DNA of 25,631 nt from Clostridiales bacterium (GCA_015055785.1 SVHQ01000007.1:1-25631); one strand, 5' to 3'. Positions 14,764 through 23,083 are shown, counted from the stretch's first letter. Notes: generated by a model not told the origin, from the sequence alone. Numbers and translations: made by a program.

Positions 14764-17256
14764 TTATGCGCCTGAGCCGCTGCCACCGCCGCTTATGATT
14801 TCTTCATATTCATCAATTGCCGCTAATACACTGTTTACGTATTCTAACATTTCTGTAACAGTTAAGTCGCCAAGTTGTGATTTTCCTGAAGCGGGCGTAT
14901 AGTCAATGGGGAGAATACTATTATTTTTAGTTTTTATTTCTGAATTTAATAAGCCACTATTAAAAGCAATTAATTCTTTTTCGTTTAAATCTCTCAACGT
15001 TGCGTCATGGATATTATGCTTCATATTTTCAATTAAGCAATTCATGCCTTCGCCTTCGTTGGAGCCAAGCAATTTATAATTGGTTTTTATTTGACCTTCT
15101 TCTTTATCCTTTAATAAATATACCCACGTGCCTTTTACAGCGTCTGCTTTGTTTTCGGTAACGTTACCATCTTTATCGAGGTATTTGCCTTCTGCATTCA
15201 AGTTATAAATCTGGTCGTGTAACACGTCTTCAACGGTCAGCTTATCAATTGCACCAGCCATAGAATTTAACGTTTCATTTTTTAACGCTTTAAGGATAGA
15301 ATTTGAATTTTCGTTGACGTCAAGAATATTGCCTATGGTCAGATTATTAATATCATCGGAAAGGGTATTCAACGTGCTATCACCCAAGCTCTTCAAAATC
15401 TTATTACTGTTCAGCTCAGATTCAGTGAAGAGGGCAGAGAGCTTAATATTATGAATTTCATCGCCGATATCATTGATGTAACAATCAGATAAGGATTGAA
15501 GAATGCTATTTTCTTCCAAATCCGAAGCGGAGAAGATGTCCGAAATTGTCAAATGTGCGGTGAGTGTATCCAATTTATTGTCATTGTTTGCGAAATCGCC
15601 GAGCACGCTCTTTTCAAACATTACTTCTTCGCCGTTCAAGAAAAGATAGCTGCGAGGTGCAACGTCCTTTTTATCCATCTTACCATCGCCGTTTACGTCT
15701 ACGTCTCTAAGATGAATATCTTCTGTGGTATCCGTCGAGGTTTCGTAAGTGTACGTCGTGTAAGGTTCGCCGTTACCGACCTTGAATTGCCTATTGGTTA
15801 CATCTAAAACATAGCTACCTTCTTTAAGCAATTCGCCGTATTCGTTATAAGCTTTTCCGTTATGGATAGCAATGAATTTTTGCAACATTTCGGGCTCTTC
15901 ATTGCCGTCAACCATCACCATCTTATAATGTGTACCTACATGACCGTATAATAAATACATAACGATAGGTGCATGTTGGTCGTGTGACATAATAGCGTCG
16001 AAGGGGATACTGTTGACCAAATTACCGCCTTCATTTCTCAATTGACCGATCGTGTTCGGATTGCCGTCTTTATCATAGCACAAGCTTTCAAGTACGGCGT
16101 TCGTTTTTTCGCTGTCATCGTCTACGTTAAGAATGTCCTTCAAATAAATTCTATCAATAAGCCCCATGGCATCGCCCGTAACGTCAGAAAGCTTGGTTTT
16201 CGGGAAACGCTTTTCTTTCATGGTTGCGTCTGCCAATTTTTCATAAACGAAATATCTCGTTTCAGGCGCGGTGGGCTCTTTCAAGTAAATATAAGTTGGC
16301 TCTTCGCCTTCTTCCGTAGGCAATTGGAATTTCTTATAACCGCTTACGTCAGAGCTTTCAAGAATTGTGCCATCTACTTCCGCACCAGCATAGTCCACAA
16401 ACTTTCCATCCTTTAAGTTATAGAACATAAATTGCATGGTTACGTCTGCTTCGGTGCCTTTTCCCGCAGTGGGATTATTGATTATATATGTAACGTCTTT
16501 GCGTCCATACGCAATGGTAAGCATCGCTGAATCGTCAACGGTGGGTAGAGCAACGGCTGCGAGGGGGACTTTTTGGAAGACAGCCATCAAGTCACCGCTG
16601 AGCAAATCTTTCACCGTAGTTTTCTTGGCGTTGCCAATCATTTCAATGTTGCCTTCATCATCTTCGGTGTAATCCTCGTTCTTTTCACCGTAGCAAAGAT
16701 ATTTAAATAAACCGCTGGGCGGCTCGCCAATACCTGTCAACAAATCACCAAGTACTGTGCCTTTCAAGGAATCAACAAGATAAGTAGTGAAATCCTTTTG
16801 ACCTTCTTCTGTCGCTTTGAAAGGGGTCTTTAATACGCCATCGCTGGTGAAGGGGATGCCGTATTTATCGGTGATTTTTAAAAGATCGCCTACAAGCGTG
16901 TCCACCTTCGGGAAAATGGTACTAAAATCGCTCAACGTACCGCCATTGGAAAGCCCTTGGATTGCCTTAAAGGAATCTCCAACGATATCTTTCACATATT
17001 TTTCTGCGTAATCTTTGTTAAGAATCCCATTTGTATCTTCCGTGCCGAACAAGATAGTGCTTAAATTTGTACCAGCGATGGAATCGATTGACGTCACCGC
17101 TTGATTAATGGGTTGCGTGCCGATATAATATCCAGCGCCAACAATACCGCCGAAAAAGCCAAGTAAGCCGAGTACGGCACCTAATAATAGAGCTACGAGT
17201 TTGCCTAAGAAACCGCCTTTTTTAACAACTTCGGGTTCTTCGTGTGAAATTCTCAT
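14764..17256 (-). CDS. Large membrane-anchored repeat protein, unknown function
   Basis: I do not recognise this family. The start at 17256 (830 residues) is preferred to an ATG two codons upstream, because GGAG lies 7 bases before it and only 1 base before the other. A cytoplasmic stub of about 17 residues is followed by one glycine-rich membrane helix (GKLVALLLGAVLGLLGFFGGIVGAGYYIG, about 18-46; glycine-zipper-like). The rest, about 780 residues, is acidic and presumably outside the cell. Residues about 566-680 hold three to four units of about 35 residues built as LTIxDIL, spacer, NSILKSLxDxTLNxLxDxI, which suggests a helical solenoid. Weaker versions occur at about 100-180, 208-225 and 355-395. 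VDVNGDGKMDKKD (519-531) is an EF-hand or dockerin-like calcium loop. The end is a Gly/Ser tail (GGGSGSGA). It is a single-gene unit with its own promoter and terminator. Confidence 0.85.
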   Translation of the reverse strand: MRISHEEPEVVKKGGFLGKLVALLLGAVLGLLGFFGGIVGAGYYIGTQPINQAVTSIDSIAGTNLSTILFGTEDTNGILNKDYAEKYVKDIVGDSFKAIQGLSNGGTLSDFSTIFPKVDTLVGDLLKITDKYGIPFTSDGVLKTPFKATEEGQKDFTTYLVDSLKGTVLGDLLTGIGEPPSGLFKYLCYGEKNEDYTEDDEGNIEMIGNAKKTTVKDLLSGDLMAVFQKVPLAAVALPTVDDSAMLTIAYGRKDVTYIINNPTAGKGTEADVTMQFMFYNLKDGKFVDYAGAEVDGTILESSDVSGYKKFQLPTEEGEEPTYIYLKEPTAPETRYFVYEKLADATMKEKRFPKTKLSDVTGDAMGLIDRIYLKDILNVDDDSEKTNAVLESLCYDKDGNPNTIGQLRNEGGNLVNSIPFDAIMSHDQHAPIVMYLLYGHVGTHYKMVMVDGNEEPEMLQKFIAIHNGKAYNEYGELLKEGSYVLDVTNRQFKVGNGEPYTTYTYETSTDTTEDIHLRDVDVNGDGKMDKKDVAPRSYLFLNGEEVMFEKSVLGDFANNDNKLDTLTAHLTISDIFSASDLEENSILQSLSDCYINDIGDEIHNIKLSALFTESELNSNKILKSLGDSTLNTLSDDINNLTIGNILDVNENSNSILKALKNETLNSMAGAIDKLTVEDVLHDQIYNLNAEGKYLDKDGNVTENKADAVKGTWVYLLKDKEEGQIKTNYKLLGSNEGEGMNCLIENMKHNIHDATLRDLNEKELIAFNSGLLNSEIKTKNNSILPIDYTPASGKSQLGDLTVTEMLEYVNSVLAAIDEYEEIISGGGSGSGA

Positions 17257-17292
17257 GGGCATACTCCTTTATTTTATATATTCTCACATAAC

Positions 17293-17321
17293 ATTATATA
17301 ATATACCGAAGTAAAAATCAA
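17293..17321 (-). promoter_or_regulatory. Promoter of the large repeat-protein gene
   Basis: On the minus strand TTGATT (17321-17316) and TATAAT (17298-17293) are 17 bases apart. Transcription should start near 17286, with AAAGGAG of the gene about 20 bases on. Confidence 0.8.
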
Positions 17322-17344
17322 GCATTTTTTCATAAAAAAATAAA

Positions 17345-17366
17345 ACGGCGACGCAAAAATCACCGT
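17345..17366 (-). terminator. Terminator of the purine phosphoribosyltransferase gene
   Basis: On the minus strand ACGGTGA and TCGCCGT pair over 7 bp, with one T-G wobble and an 8-base loop, followed by TTTTATTTTTTT. On the plus strand the same pair is a C-A mismatch, so it fits minus-strand termination. Confidence 0.75.
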
Positions 17367-17420
17367 TTTTTTAAATATATTTTTTCCAATTTAAGCAAAG
17401 TTTGTATTTTTTGTTTTTTT

Positions 17421-17477
17421 CTGTTAAAAATTTTTGGTTTTTCTGTTAAAAATTTTTGGTTTTTACTGTTAAAAATT
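17421..17477. repeat. Tandem 22-bp repeat at the end of the apt/xpt-like gene
   Basis: CTGTTAAAAATTTTTGGTTT plus TT occurs at 17421-17442 and again at 17443-17464. A third, 12-base copy starts at 17466 and runs into the stop codon of the phosphoribosyltransferase gene (17476-17478). Each unit contains the palindrome AAAAATTTTT. The copies are identical, which suggests recent slippage or duplication. Confidence 0.85.
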
Positions 17478-18015
17478 ACGGGAAAATAGGCAGGGGAGCA
17501 AGGAAAATAACGTCATCTCTTTCTGCTGCTGCATCCTCAGCCAACACAAAAGCTTTTTTATGAATAATGCCGCCTGCTTTTTGTACGAGTTCTTCCAAAC
17601 CTAAAAGGGATGCACCTGAGGAAACCACGTCGTCCACGATGCCCACTTTTTTGCCTTTGATAAGGTCCACGTCGTGCTTGGAAAGGAAAAGTTTTTGCGG
17701 TTCGCCCGTTGTGATAGACGAGCCATACTCAATGCAAATACCGTCTTGCATGTACAATTTACGGCTCTTTCTTGCTACGGCGTAATATCTTTGACCAAGC
17801 TCACGCGCAACGCAGTGGGTCAATTGCAAACCTTTAGATTCTGCGGTGATGAGCACTTCACAATCGGTCAAGGATTTTGCCAATTCCTTGGCGCAATGTT
17901 CGGTCAGTTCGCTGTCGCCGTGTAAATTAAAAAACGCAATACTGATGCCGCTGGGTAAGGGCATGATGGGTAAATCTGCTTTAAAGCCATTGATATCAAC
18001 GGTATGGTATTTCAT
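17476..18015 (-). CDS. Purine phosphoribosyltransferase, Apt/Xpt family
   Basis: The 179-residue product is a type I phosphoribosyltransferase that joins a purine base to PRPP to give the nucleotide. The PRPP loop VGIVDDVVSSGASL is at 124-137, with the two acidic residues and Ser-Ser-Gly-Ala. Upstream, TAESKGLQL (57-65) and YYAVARKSRKLYM (77-89) follow the pattern of adenine and xanthine phosphoribosyltransferases. Which base is used cannot be decided; the closest pattern is the COG0503 group. GAGGAG precedes the ATG. It is monocistronic between its own promoter and terminator and could recycle bases released by the deo operon. Confidence 0.85.
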   Translation of the reverse strand: MKYHTVDINGFKADLPIMPLPSGISIAFFNLHGDSELTEHCAKELAKSLTDCEVLITAESKGLQLTHCVARELGQRYYAVARKSRKLYMQDGICIEYGSSITTGEPQKLFLSKHDVDLIKGKKVGIVDDVVSSGASLLGLEELVQKAGGIIHKKAFVLAEDAAAERDDVIFLAPLPIFP

Positions 18016-18082
18016 AACAATTCTCCTCTTATGCGTGGCTTTTTGTTTTGTCGTTTGTTACGGCGATACGCGCCACGAGAAT

Positions 18083-18111
18083 AGTGTAGCACATTTTTCC
18101 AAAAAAGTAAA
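18083..18111 (-). promoter_or_regulatory. Promoter of the purine phosphoribosyltransferase gene
   Basis: On the minus strand TTTACT (18111-18106) and TACACT (18088-18083) are 17 bases apart. The leader of about 60 bases has arms GTGGC and GCCAC that could pair, and an alternative GGCG-CGTAT-CGCC hairpin. No purine riboswitch core was recognised. Confidence 0.65.
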
Positions 18112-18181
18112 TGATTTTACAAAGCTAAACGAATTTTTATTATTTTTTTAGACGCTAAGAAGTGTTTTTGGATATGGGCGG

Positions 18182-18211
18182 TTGACTTTTGCTTTTTATT
18201 CGTGGTAAAAT
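18182..18211 (+). promoter_or_regulatory. Promoter of recX and following genes
   Basis: TTGACT (18182-18187) and TAAAAT (18206-18211) are 18 bases apart, 31 bases before the recX ATG, with AAGGAG between. No SOS-type (LexA) box was recognised. Confidence 0.6.
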
Positions 18212-18242
18212 ATAGGAAATAGATGGAAGAGGAAGGAGAAGT

Positions 18243-18866
18243 ATGAACGAAATTACGGATATCACGCCGCAGGTAAAGGACAAACGACGCTGTAATATAT
18301 ACGTTGACGGACGATTTTGCTGTGGTTTGACGTTGGAAACGACGATGAAAAACCGCTTGAAAGTCGGGCGGATTATTTCTCCTGAAAAATTGTCGGAAAT
18401 TCAGTTGGAAAGCGAGAAAAACACCGCGTTTGATAAGGCTTTGACGCACATTTCGGCTACACAGAAAACAGAAAAACAAGTGCGAGATTTTTTATCCAAG
18501 AAAGGGTATTTACCTGCCGTTATAGACTATGTTGTGGAAAAATTGCGTTCGTATGATTTTTTAAACGACGGCGCGTATGCGGAAAATTACGTTGGGTTTG
18601 CAGCGAAGAAAAAGGGCGGCAGATTAATCCGCATGGAATTGCGCGGGAAAGGAATTGATGAAAATGATATCGACGCCGCTTTGGAGACGATTGACGAAGA
18701 ACAAGAAATACAAACTGCAAGCGAAATTTTAGAAAAATATATGCGTCACAAAACTCGTGATAAAGAAACCTTGCAAAAAGCCTATCGTTATTTGATGGGG
18801 AAAGGCTTTGAATATGAAACGATACGCGCTGCTTTAAAAGCCTACGGAGCGTATGGGGAAGACTAA
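18243..18866 (+). CDS. recX: Regulatory protein RecX
   Basis: The 207-residue product matches RecX, which binds RecA filaments and modulates recombination. It has the family's three-helix repeats: ALTHISATQKTEKQVRDFLSKKGY (about 62-85), VVEKLRSYDFLNDGAYAENYV (97-117), then KGGRLIRMELRGKGIDENDID and a third repeat ending KGFEYETIRAALKAYG. The first 60 residues form the beta-rich N-terminal part seen in Bacillota RecX (RRCNIYVDGRFCCGLTLET). AAGGAG sits just before the ATG. The biotin ligase gene follows within about 20 bases. Confidence 0.88.
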   Translation: MNEITDITPQVKDKRRCNIYVDGRFCCGLTLETTMKNRLKVGRIISPEKLSEIQLESEKNTAFDKALTHISATQKTEKQVRDFLSKKGYLPAVIDYVVEKLRSYDFLNDGAYAENYVGFAAKKKGGRLIRMELRGKGIDENDIDAALETIDEEQEIQTASEILEKYMRHKTRDKETLQKAYRYLMGKGFEYETIRAALKAYGAYGED

Positions 18867-18886
18867 ATGAAGGGGGTATGTACGAG

Positions 18887-19609
18887 ATGAAAGAGATAAT
18901 GGAGTATAAAAGACTACATTTTCAAACGCTGCCCTCGACAAATGATTTTTTAAAGGAAAAGCGCGCGCGAATGCAGGCTTTTGAGGAAGAAAAGAGCAAT
19001 TACATCGTCACGGCAGAATGGCAAACGGGGGGCAGAGGCACAAAGGGCAGAAGCTTTCTTTCCGAAAAGGGCGGCGTATATTTATCTGCGCTCACGTTCT
19101 ATGAGGATTTTAAGGCGAAAGACGCTTTTCGGCTTTTGGCGCAAGCGGCAGTTGCCGTATGTGAAACGTTGCGTACTTATGGTTTGCAGCCTGTGATAAA
19201 ATGGTCGAATGACATTTATGTGAACGATAGGAAAATTGCAGGGATTTTGATTGAAAACGTTTTTTCGGGAGACCATATTTCATCCTCGGTGATAGGCATT
19301 GGCTTAAACGTAACAAATGCGCTCGCGCCTGAAATTGAAAAAATAGCTACGTCCATGCAACAAGCAACGGGCAGAGATTTTTCCGTCCAAGAGGTGACTG
19401 AGCGTTTGATTTCGCAATTTAAACAAGAAAGAACGATGCAGGAATATTTATCCTACATCGGATACATGGGCAGGGAAGTTTTGTTGATTATTGGCGATGA
19501 ACGCGTACATGGTAGGCTGATTTTTGTGGATGATGAGGGAAGACTGCACGTGGAAATAGATGGAAAAGAGTGTTGCTTGACTTCCGTAGAAGTTTCTTTT
19601 GGTTTATGA
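18887..19609 (+). CDS. birA: Biotin--[acetyl-CoA-carboxylase] ligase
   Basis: This enzyme activates biotin with ATP and attaches it to the carboxylase carrier protein. From 18887 it has 240 residues and no N-terminal DNA-binding domain, so it is the monofunctional form. LPSTNDFLKEK (about 15-25), AEWQTGGRGTKGRSF (43-57, the biotinyl-AMP loop), KWSNDIYVNDRKIAGILIE (105-123; usually KWPNDI) and GIGLNVTN are the family blocks; an SH3-like C-terminal domain follows. The start is uncertain. GGGGG is 1 base before an ATG at 18878 and 10 bases before 18887, and a third ATG lies at 18899. It is probably cotranscribed with recX and the next gene. Confidence 0.9.
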   Translation: MKEIMEYKRLHFQTLPSTNDFLKEKRARMQAFEEEKSNYIVTAEWQTGGRGTKGRSFLSEKGGVYLSALTFYEDFKAKDAFRLLAQAAVAVCETLRTYGLQPVIKWSNDIYVNDRKIAGILIENVFSGDHISSSVIGIGLNVTNALAPEIEKIATSMQQATGRDFSVQEVTERLISQFKQERTMQEYLSYIGYMGREVLLIIGDERVHGRLIFVDDEGRLHVEIDGKECCLTSVEVSFGL

Positions 19610-19622
19610 GGGGAATTGAGAT

Positions 19623-20609
19623 ATGGAAAATCAAATTAATGAAAATAAGTACGAGTTCTCTTGCAAAAAAGAGGAAGTAAAGACTTCAGTTTTAGAACTT
19701 TTAGAAGACGTTGGGTTGCGTCTTAGTGAGGCGGTTCGGCTACTCGATGCGGATAAGGTGTCGTTGCTGCTTCCCAAACGCAAGCGGAACTCGCATAAGG
19801 GTACTTATGGCAGAGCGGCGATTGTGGCTGGCAGTGCAAGATATACCGGTGCGGCTTATCTTGCTACGGCGGCTTGCTTGCGTGCAGGCGCTGGATATAC
19901 CGCTTTATTTGCGCCATCGGATATTTTACCCCATTATATGTTAAAAATGCCAGAAGCACTGTTGTGCCCTATCAGTGCGGGAAATGATTTAGTATTTTGT
20001 GAAGAAAATTTTACGCCTTTATTGTCTTATCATTCGATTGCTTACGGTATGGGAATGGGCGTTTCAAAGGACGTGGCTAAGGGTGCGAGATATTTATTGG
20101 AACACTATGCAGGGAAATTGATTATAGACGCGGACGGCTTGAACAGTCTTGCAGAATACGAAAAGGAGAATTTTGATGCGCTTTTCCTCAATAAAAAATG
20201 CGACGTCGTATTGACGCCACACGTAAAGGAGTTTTCAAGACTTTCGGGGAAAACTACGGAAGAAATTATAAAAGATGGAACGTTTGCGGCGATGGATTTT
20301 TCAAAGAAATATGCCGTAAACGTGTTGTTGAAGAATGCCGTATCGATTATTGCGAACGGAAATCAAGTTTTATTAAATGCAGCGGGAACGTCGGGACAAG
20401 CCAAGGGTGGCAGCGGCGACGTTTTATCAGGCGCGATTGCCGGACTTTGCGCAAGCGGTTTGTCTGCCTTTGATGGCGCATGTGCAGCGGCGTATATTGT
20501 TGGAAAAGCCGCAGAACTTGCATGTAAAAAAACGAGCACGTATTCTTTGTTGGCAACAGACGTTATCTCGTACATGGGTGCTTCATTTTTAAAAATTATA
20601 GGAGAATAA
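19623..20609 (+). CDS. nnrD: ADP-dependent NAD(P)H-hydrate dehydratase
   Basis: The 328-residue protein repairs hydrated NAD(P)H. It has the ribokinase-like NnrD/CARKD fold: HKGTYGRAAIVAGS (58-71), DADGLN (169-174), VLTPHVKEFSRL (196-207) and GTSGQAKGGSGDVLSG (255-270). The last segment is usually GTPGMATGGSGDVL, so it is slightly diverged, but the catalytic Asp is kept. The NnrE epimerase domain that often precedes it is missing; instead there is an N-terminal extension of about 45 residues (1-45) without recognised domain. It starts 14 bases after birA and ends 16 bases from the converging membrane-protein gene. Confidence 0.92.
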   Translation: MENQINENKYEFSCKKEEVKTSVLELLEDVGLRLSEAVRLLDADKVSLLLPKRKRNSHKGTYGRAAIVAGSARYTGAAYLATAACLRAGAGYTALFAPSDILPHYMLKMPEALLCPISAGNDLVFCEENFTPLLSYHSIAYGMGMGVSKDVAKGARYLLEHYAGKLIIDADGLNSLAEYEKENFDALFLNKKCDVVLTPHVKEFSRLSGKTTEEIIKDGTFAAMDFSKKYAVNVLLKNAVSIIANGNQVLLNAAGTSGQAKGGSGDVLSGAIAGLCASGLSAFDGACAAAYIVGKAAELACKKTSTYSLLATDVISYMGASFLKIIGE

Positions 20610-20625
20610 GCGGATTTTAAAGAGG

Positions 20626-21378
20626 TTATTCATAACCGAAAATACGTACAAAAGCCGCGGCAATGAAAAGCAGACTTCCCATCACGATATAGTAATAAGA
20701 AAATGGTGTGAGAAAGGAAGAGAGTAGAATAAAAGTGCCGCTGATTAGAAACCGCCGACAGTTATTTTTGGAAAACCACAGCCGCATACGTCGGCGTGAT
20801 TTTTTGTCGGCATTTTCTTCGCCGAGAAAGGTTGTGGGAAGCGCATCGTTGGATTTAACGAGCACGAAAACGTCTTCGGCGGTCTTGACCTCGATTTGTA
20901 ATTGTTTGCATAACGCTCTTGCGGCGTTTTCAATTTCCAAACAGAGCAGGATTTTTCGTTTGTTTGTTTTTAAACGCGAGAAAGATGCAACGTCATCTGC
21001 GTGCACGGGCGCGATAGTGAGCTTGAGAAAGTAAAATTCTTCTTTGGTGAAAATGCGCAAACGACCAAAACGCCGCGCTTCCATTTCCTTTGTGGAAAGA
21101 ATTTTACGAAAAAATTCAGTTTTCTGTTCATCGGATAATAAAACAAGGTGCAAAGAGAGCTTTTGCTTTACAGCCTCTTCTGATTTTTTTAAAAAGTGGT
21201 ATTTTCGCTTGTTCTGCAGAAAGGCACCGTAAGCACCACCAGCCAAAGCGCCGCATAAAAAAGCGAGCAGTATGGAAGTCCACAAGCGGATTTGGAAATA
21301 CCGAAATAAACATAACGTGAATAAAAACACGGTAAAAAACGCAAAAATGATATCAGAAATAAAAGCGGATTTTTTCAT
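20626..21378 (-). CDS. Four-helix membrane protein, unknown function
   Basis: I do not recognise this family. The 250-residue product has two hydrophobic helices near the N-terminus (about 8-26 and 33-53, the second rich in Gly and Ala) and two at the C-terminus (about 209-226 and 229-247). Between them is a soluble, Lys/Arg-rich domain of about 150 residues (57-205) with an alternating helix-strand pattern (RKILLCLEIENAARALC, AEDVFVLVKSND). By charge this domain is probably cytoplasmic. The gene is alone on its strand, tail-to-tail with nnrD and head-to-head with nadD-yqeK. No catalytic motif was seen. Confidence 0.75.
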   Translation of the reverse strand: MKKSAFISDIIFAFFTVFLFTLCLFRYFQIRLWTSILLAFLCGALAGGAYGAFLQNKRKYHFLKKSEEAVKQKLSLHLVLLSDEQKTEFFRKILSTKEMEARRFGRLRIFTKEEFYFLKLTIAPVHADDVASFSRLKTNKRKILLCLEIENAARALCKQLQIEVKTAEDVFVLVKSNDALPTTFLGEENADKKSRRRMRLWFSKNNCRRFLISGTFILLSSFLTPFSYYYIVMGSLLFIAAAFVRIFGYE

Positions 21379-21433
21379 GTTTTTATTTTTGACCTTTTTT
21401 TTCTTTTTAAACGTGAAAAAATGAAAAAGATGC

Positions 21434-21462
21434 TTGAAAAAGTGAAAAAGTTATAGTATAAT
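21434..21462 (+). promoter_or_regulatory. Promoter of nadD-yqeK and rsfS
   Basis: TTGAAA (21434-21439) and TATAAT (21457-21462) are 17 bases apart, 28 bases before the nadD ATG. The GAGG ribosome binding site is 5 bases from the ATG. Confidence 0.8.
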
Positions 21463-21490
21463 AGAATGAAAGAAAGATATTGAGGCGAAG

Positions 21491-22657
21491 ATGAAAATAG
21501 CTGTTTTTGGCGGATCGTTCGATCCCGTGCATATAGAGCATATCCGTTTGGTGCAAGCGGCGATTAAAGAGCTTGGGTTGGACAAGCTGTTTGTTATGCC
21601 TGCGCACACGCCTCCGCATAAAAGGGGTAAAGAGTTATCTTCCGATGAAGACCGTTTGGAAATGTGTCGCATTGCTTTTCGCTACGATTCAAAAGTGGTC
21701 ATAAGTGATTATGAAATTGCAAAAGGGGGGACAAGCTACACCTATCTTACTTGTCAACATTTCAAAAAGTTATACGCTGGTGAAGATGATGAAATTTTTT
21801 GGATTGTTGGGACGGATATGTTGCGGAATTTCCCGCTGTGGAAAAATCCTGAAAATATTTTAGAAAACGCAACGCTTGCCGTATGTAGTCGAGCGGAGGA
21901 AAACAAGACTTGGATGGAGGAGGAGCAGGAAAAATTTCTTGCTCGCTTCGGCAAAAAAATTAAAATTTTTTCCTATAAGGGCGCGGACATTTCTTCTACG
22001 AAAATTCGTGTTTTGGCGGGGGCAGGTATGGATGTAACGGCTCTTGTAGAGGAAAAAGTTGCGGAATATATTCGAGAAAAAGGCTTGTATGAAATCCCTG
22101 GCGCAGCGGCGGCTTTGGCTCTTGAAAAACCTGAAAGACAATCGCACAGTTTGCGTGTAGCGGAGCTTGCTGCATCGCGCGCGGTTAAATTAGGGATTTC
22201 GGAAAAGAAAGCTATTCAAGCGGCTCTTTTTCATGATTGCGCAAAGAATTTAACAGCGGATTCTCCATATTTAGAGGGATTTGTGTTGGAAAAAGCGTGG
22301 GGGGAAATACCCCAAGAAGTATGGCATCAATTTGCAGGTGCGTACGTGGCAGAAAAACATTTCGGGATTACGGATGCGGAAGTGCTTGATGCGATACGTT
22401 ATCACACGAGTGGCAGACCGAATATGTGCGATTTGGAAAAATTAATTTTTCTATCAGATATGTTGGAAGCAGCGCGTAATTATAAAGGTGTGGACGAATT
22501 GCGATTGCTTTTTTGGAAAGGCAACAGCTTAGATGAATGCTTGGAAGAGGCGTTATATCAAACTTTATTATTTTTAAAAAATAAAAAATCAGAAATATAT
22601 TCTTTGACGCAAGCGGCGTATGAATACGTGCGCGACGCGAAAGGAACGGAGGTTTAA
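21491..22657 (+). CDS. nadD: NadD-YqeK fusion: nicotinate-nucleotide adenylyltransferase and HD-domain hydrolase
   Basis: The 388-residue protein joins two enzymes. Residues 1-203 are NadD, which makes nicotinate adenine dinucleotide from NaMN and ATP: GGSFDPVHIEH (7-17) is the nucleotidyl transferase HxxH motif, and ISSTKIR (167-173) is the second ATP site. The usual HxGH glycine is Glu16 here. Residues about 204-388 are YqeK, an HD phosphohydrolase known to split Ap4A: His219 (RQSHSLRV), His248-Asp249 (LFHDCAKN), His279, His305 (RYHTSGRP) and Asp323 (FLSDMLEAAR) are the metal ligands expected. No stop or frameshift lies between the halves; the linker near GLYEIPGAAAALALEKPE is short. The next gene, rsfS, starts one base after the stop, as in the usual nadD-yqeK-rsfS cluster. 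Confidence 0.93.
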   Translation: MKIAVFGGSFDPVHIEHIRLVQAAIKELGLDKLFVMPAHTPPHKRGKELSSDEDRLEMCRIAFRYDSKVVISDYEIAKGGTSYTYLTCQHFKKLYAGEDDEIFWIVGTDMLRNFPLWKNPENILENATLAVCSRAEENKTWMEEEQEKFLARFGKKIKIFSYKGADISSTKIRVLAGAGMDVTALVEEKVAEYIREKGLYEIPGAAAALALEKPERQSHSLRVAELAASRAVKLGISEKKAIQAALFHDCAKNLTADSPYLEGFVLEKAWGEIPQEVWHQFAGAYVAEKHFGITDAEVLDAIRYHTSGRPNMCDLEKLIFLSDMLEAARNYKGVDELRLLFWKGNSLDECLEEALYQTLLFLKNKKSEIYSLTQAAYEYVRDAKGTEV

Positions 22658-22658
22658 G

Positions 22659-23054
22659 ATGGCACAAGTAAGCAGTAAGGAATTGGCGATTGCAGTATGC
22701 AAAGCTTTGGCGGATAAACGTGGTAAGGACATTGTGGCTTTGTACGTAAGAGAAAAAACAGACCTTTGCGATTATTTTGTTATCGCGAGCGGTAGTAACG
22801 CACCGCAAATCCGCGCGATGGGGGAAAGGGTAGAGGAATTGATTGAACGTGATTTGGGTATCGTTCCTTCCCGTACGGAAGGCGTGCGTGACGGTAGATG
22901 GGCAGTTGTTGATTACGGCGATGTCATCGTGCATATTTTCAACGATGAAACCCGTCTTTTCTATCATCTTGAACGCCTTTGGACGGATGGTGGCAATCTT
23001 CAAAAATTTGATGAGGAAGCTGAACAATTGCTCGATGCTTCTTCTGATAAATAA
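22659..23054 (+). CDS. rsfS: Ribosomal silencing factor RsfS
   Basis: From 22659 the product has 131 residues. This start has GGAGG within the end of the preceding gene at ideal spacing; an in-frame start at 22620 would overlap that gene and lacks support. DYFVIASGSN (about 37-46), SRTEGVRDGRWAVVDYGDVIVHIFNDETR and FYHLERLW are the RsfS blocks. RsfS binds L14 on the 50S subunit and blocks subunit joining when nutrients are short. It is coupled to nadD-yqeK. Confidence 0.95.
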   Translation: MAQVSSKELAIAVCKALADKRGKDIVALYVREKTDLCDYFVIASGSNAPQIRAMGERVEELIERDLGIVPSRTEGVRDGRWAVVDYGDVIVHIFNDETRLFYHLERLWTDGGNLQKFDEEAEQLLDASSDK

Positions 23055-23068
23055 TGAAATGTGGCAGG

Positions 23069-23083
23069 CATGTACGCGTTGAA
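23069..23083 (+). repeat. 15-bp direct repeat, copy 1
   Basis: CATGTACGCGTTGAA occurs here, 14 bases after the rsfS stop, and again at 24768-24782. At this copy the ATG inside it opens only a five-codon frame (MYALN). The two copies flank the small membrane protein and the DeoC-like gene. Confidence 0.7.

Noticed and set aside
18016..18082. Purine riboswitch upstream of the phosphoribosyltransferase gene
   Set aside because: Only alternative short hairpins are present; the three-way junction core of purine riboswitches is not seen.
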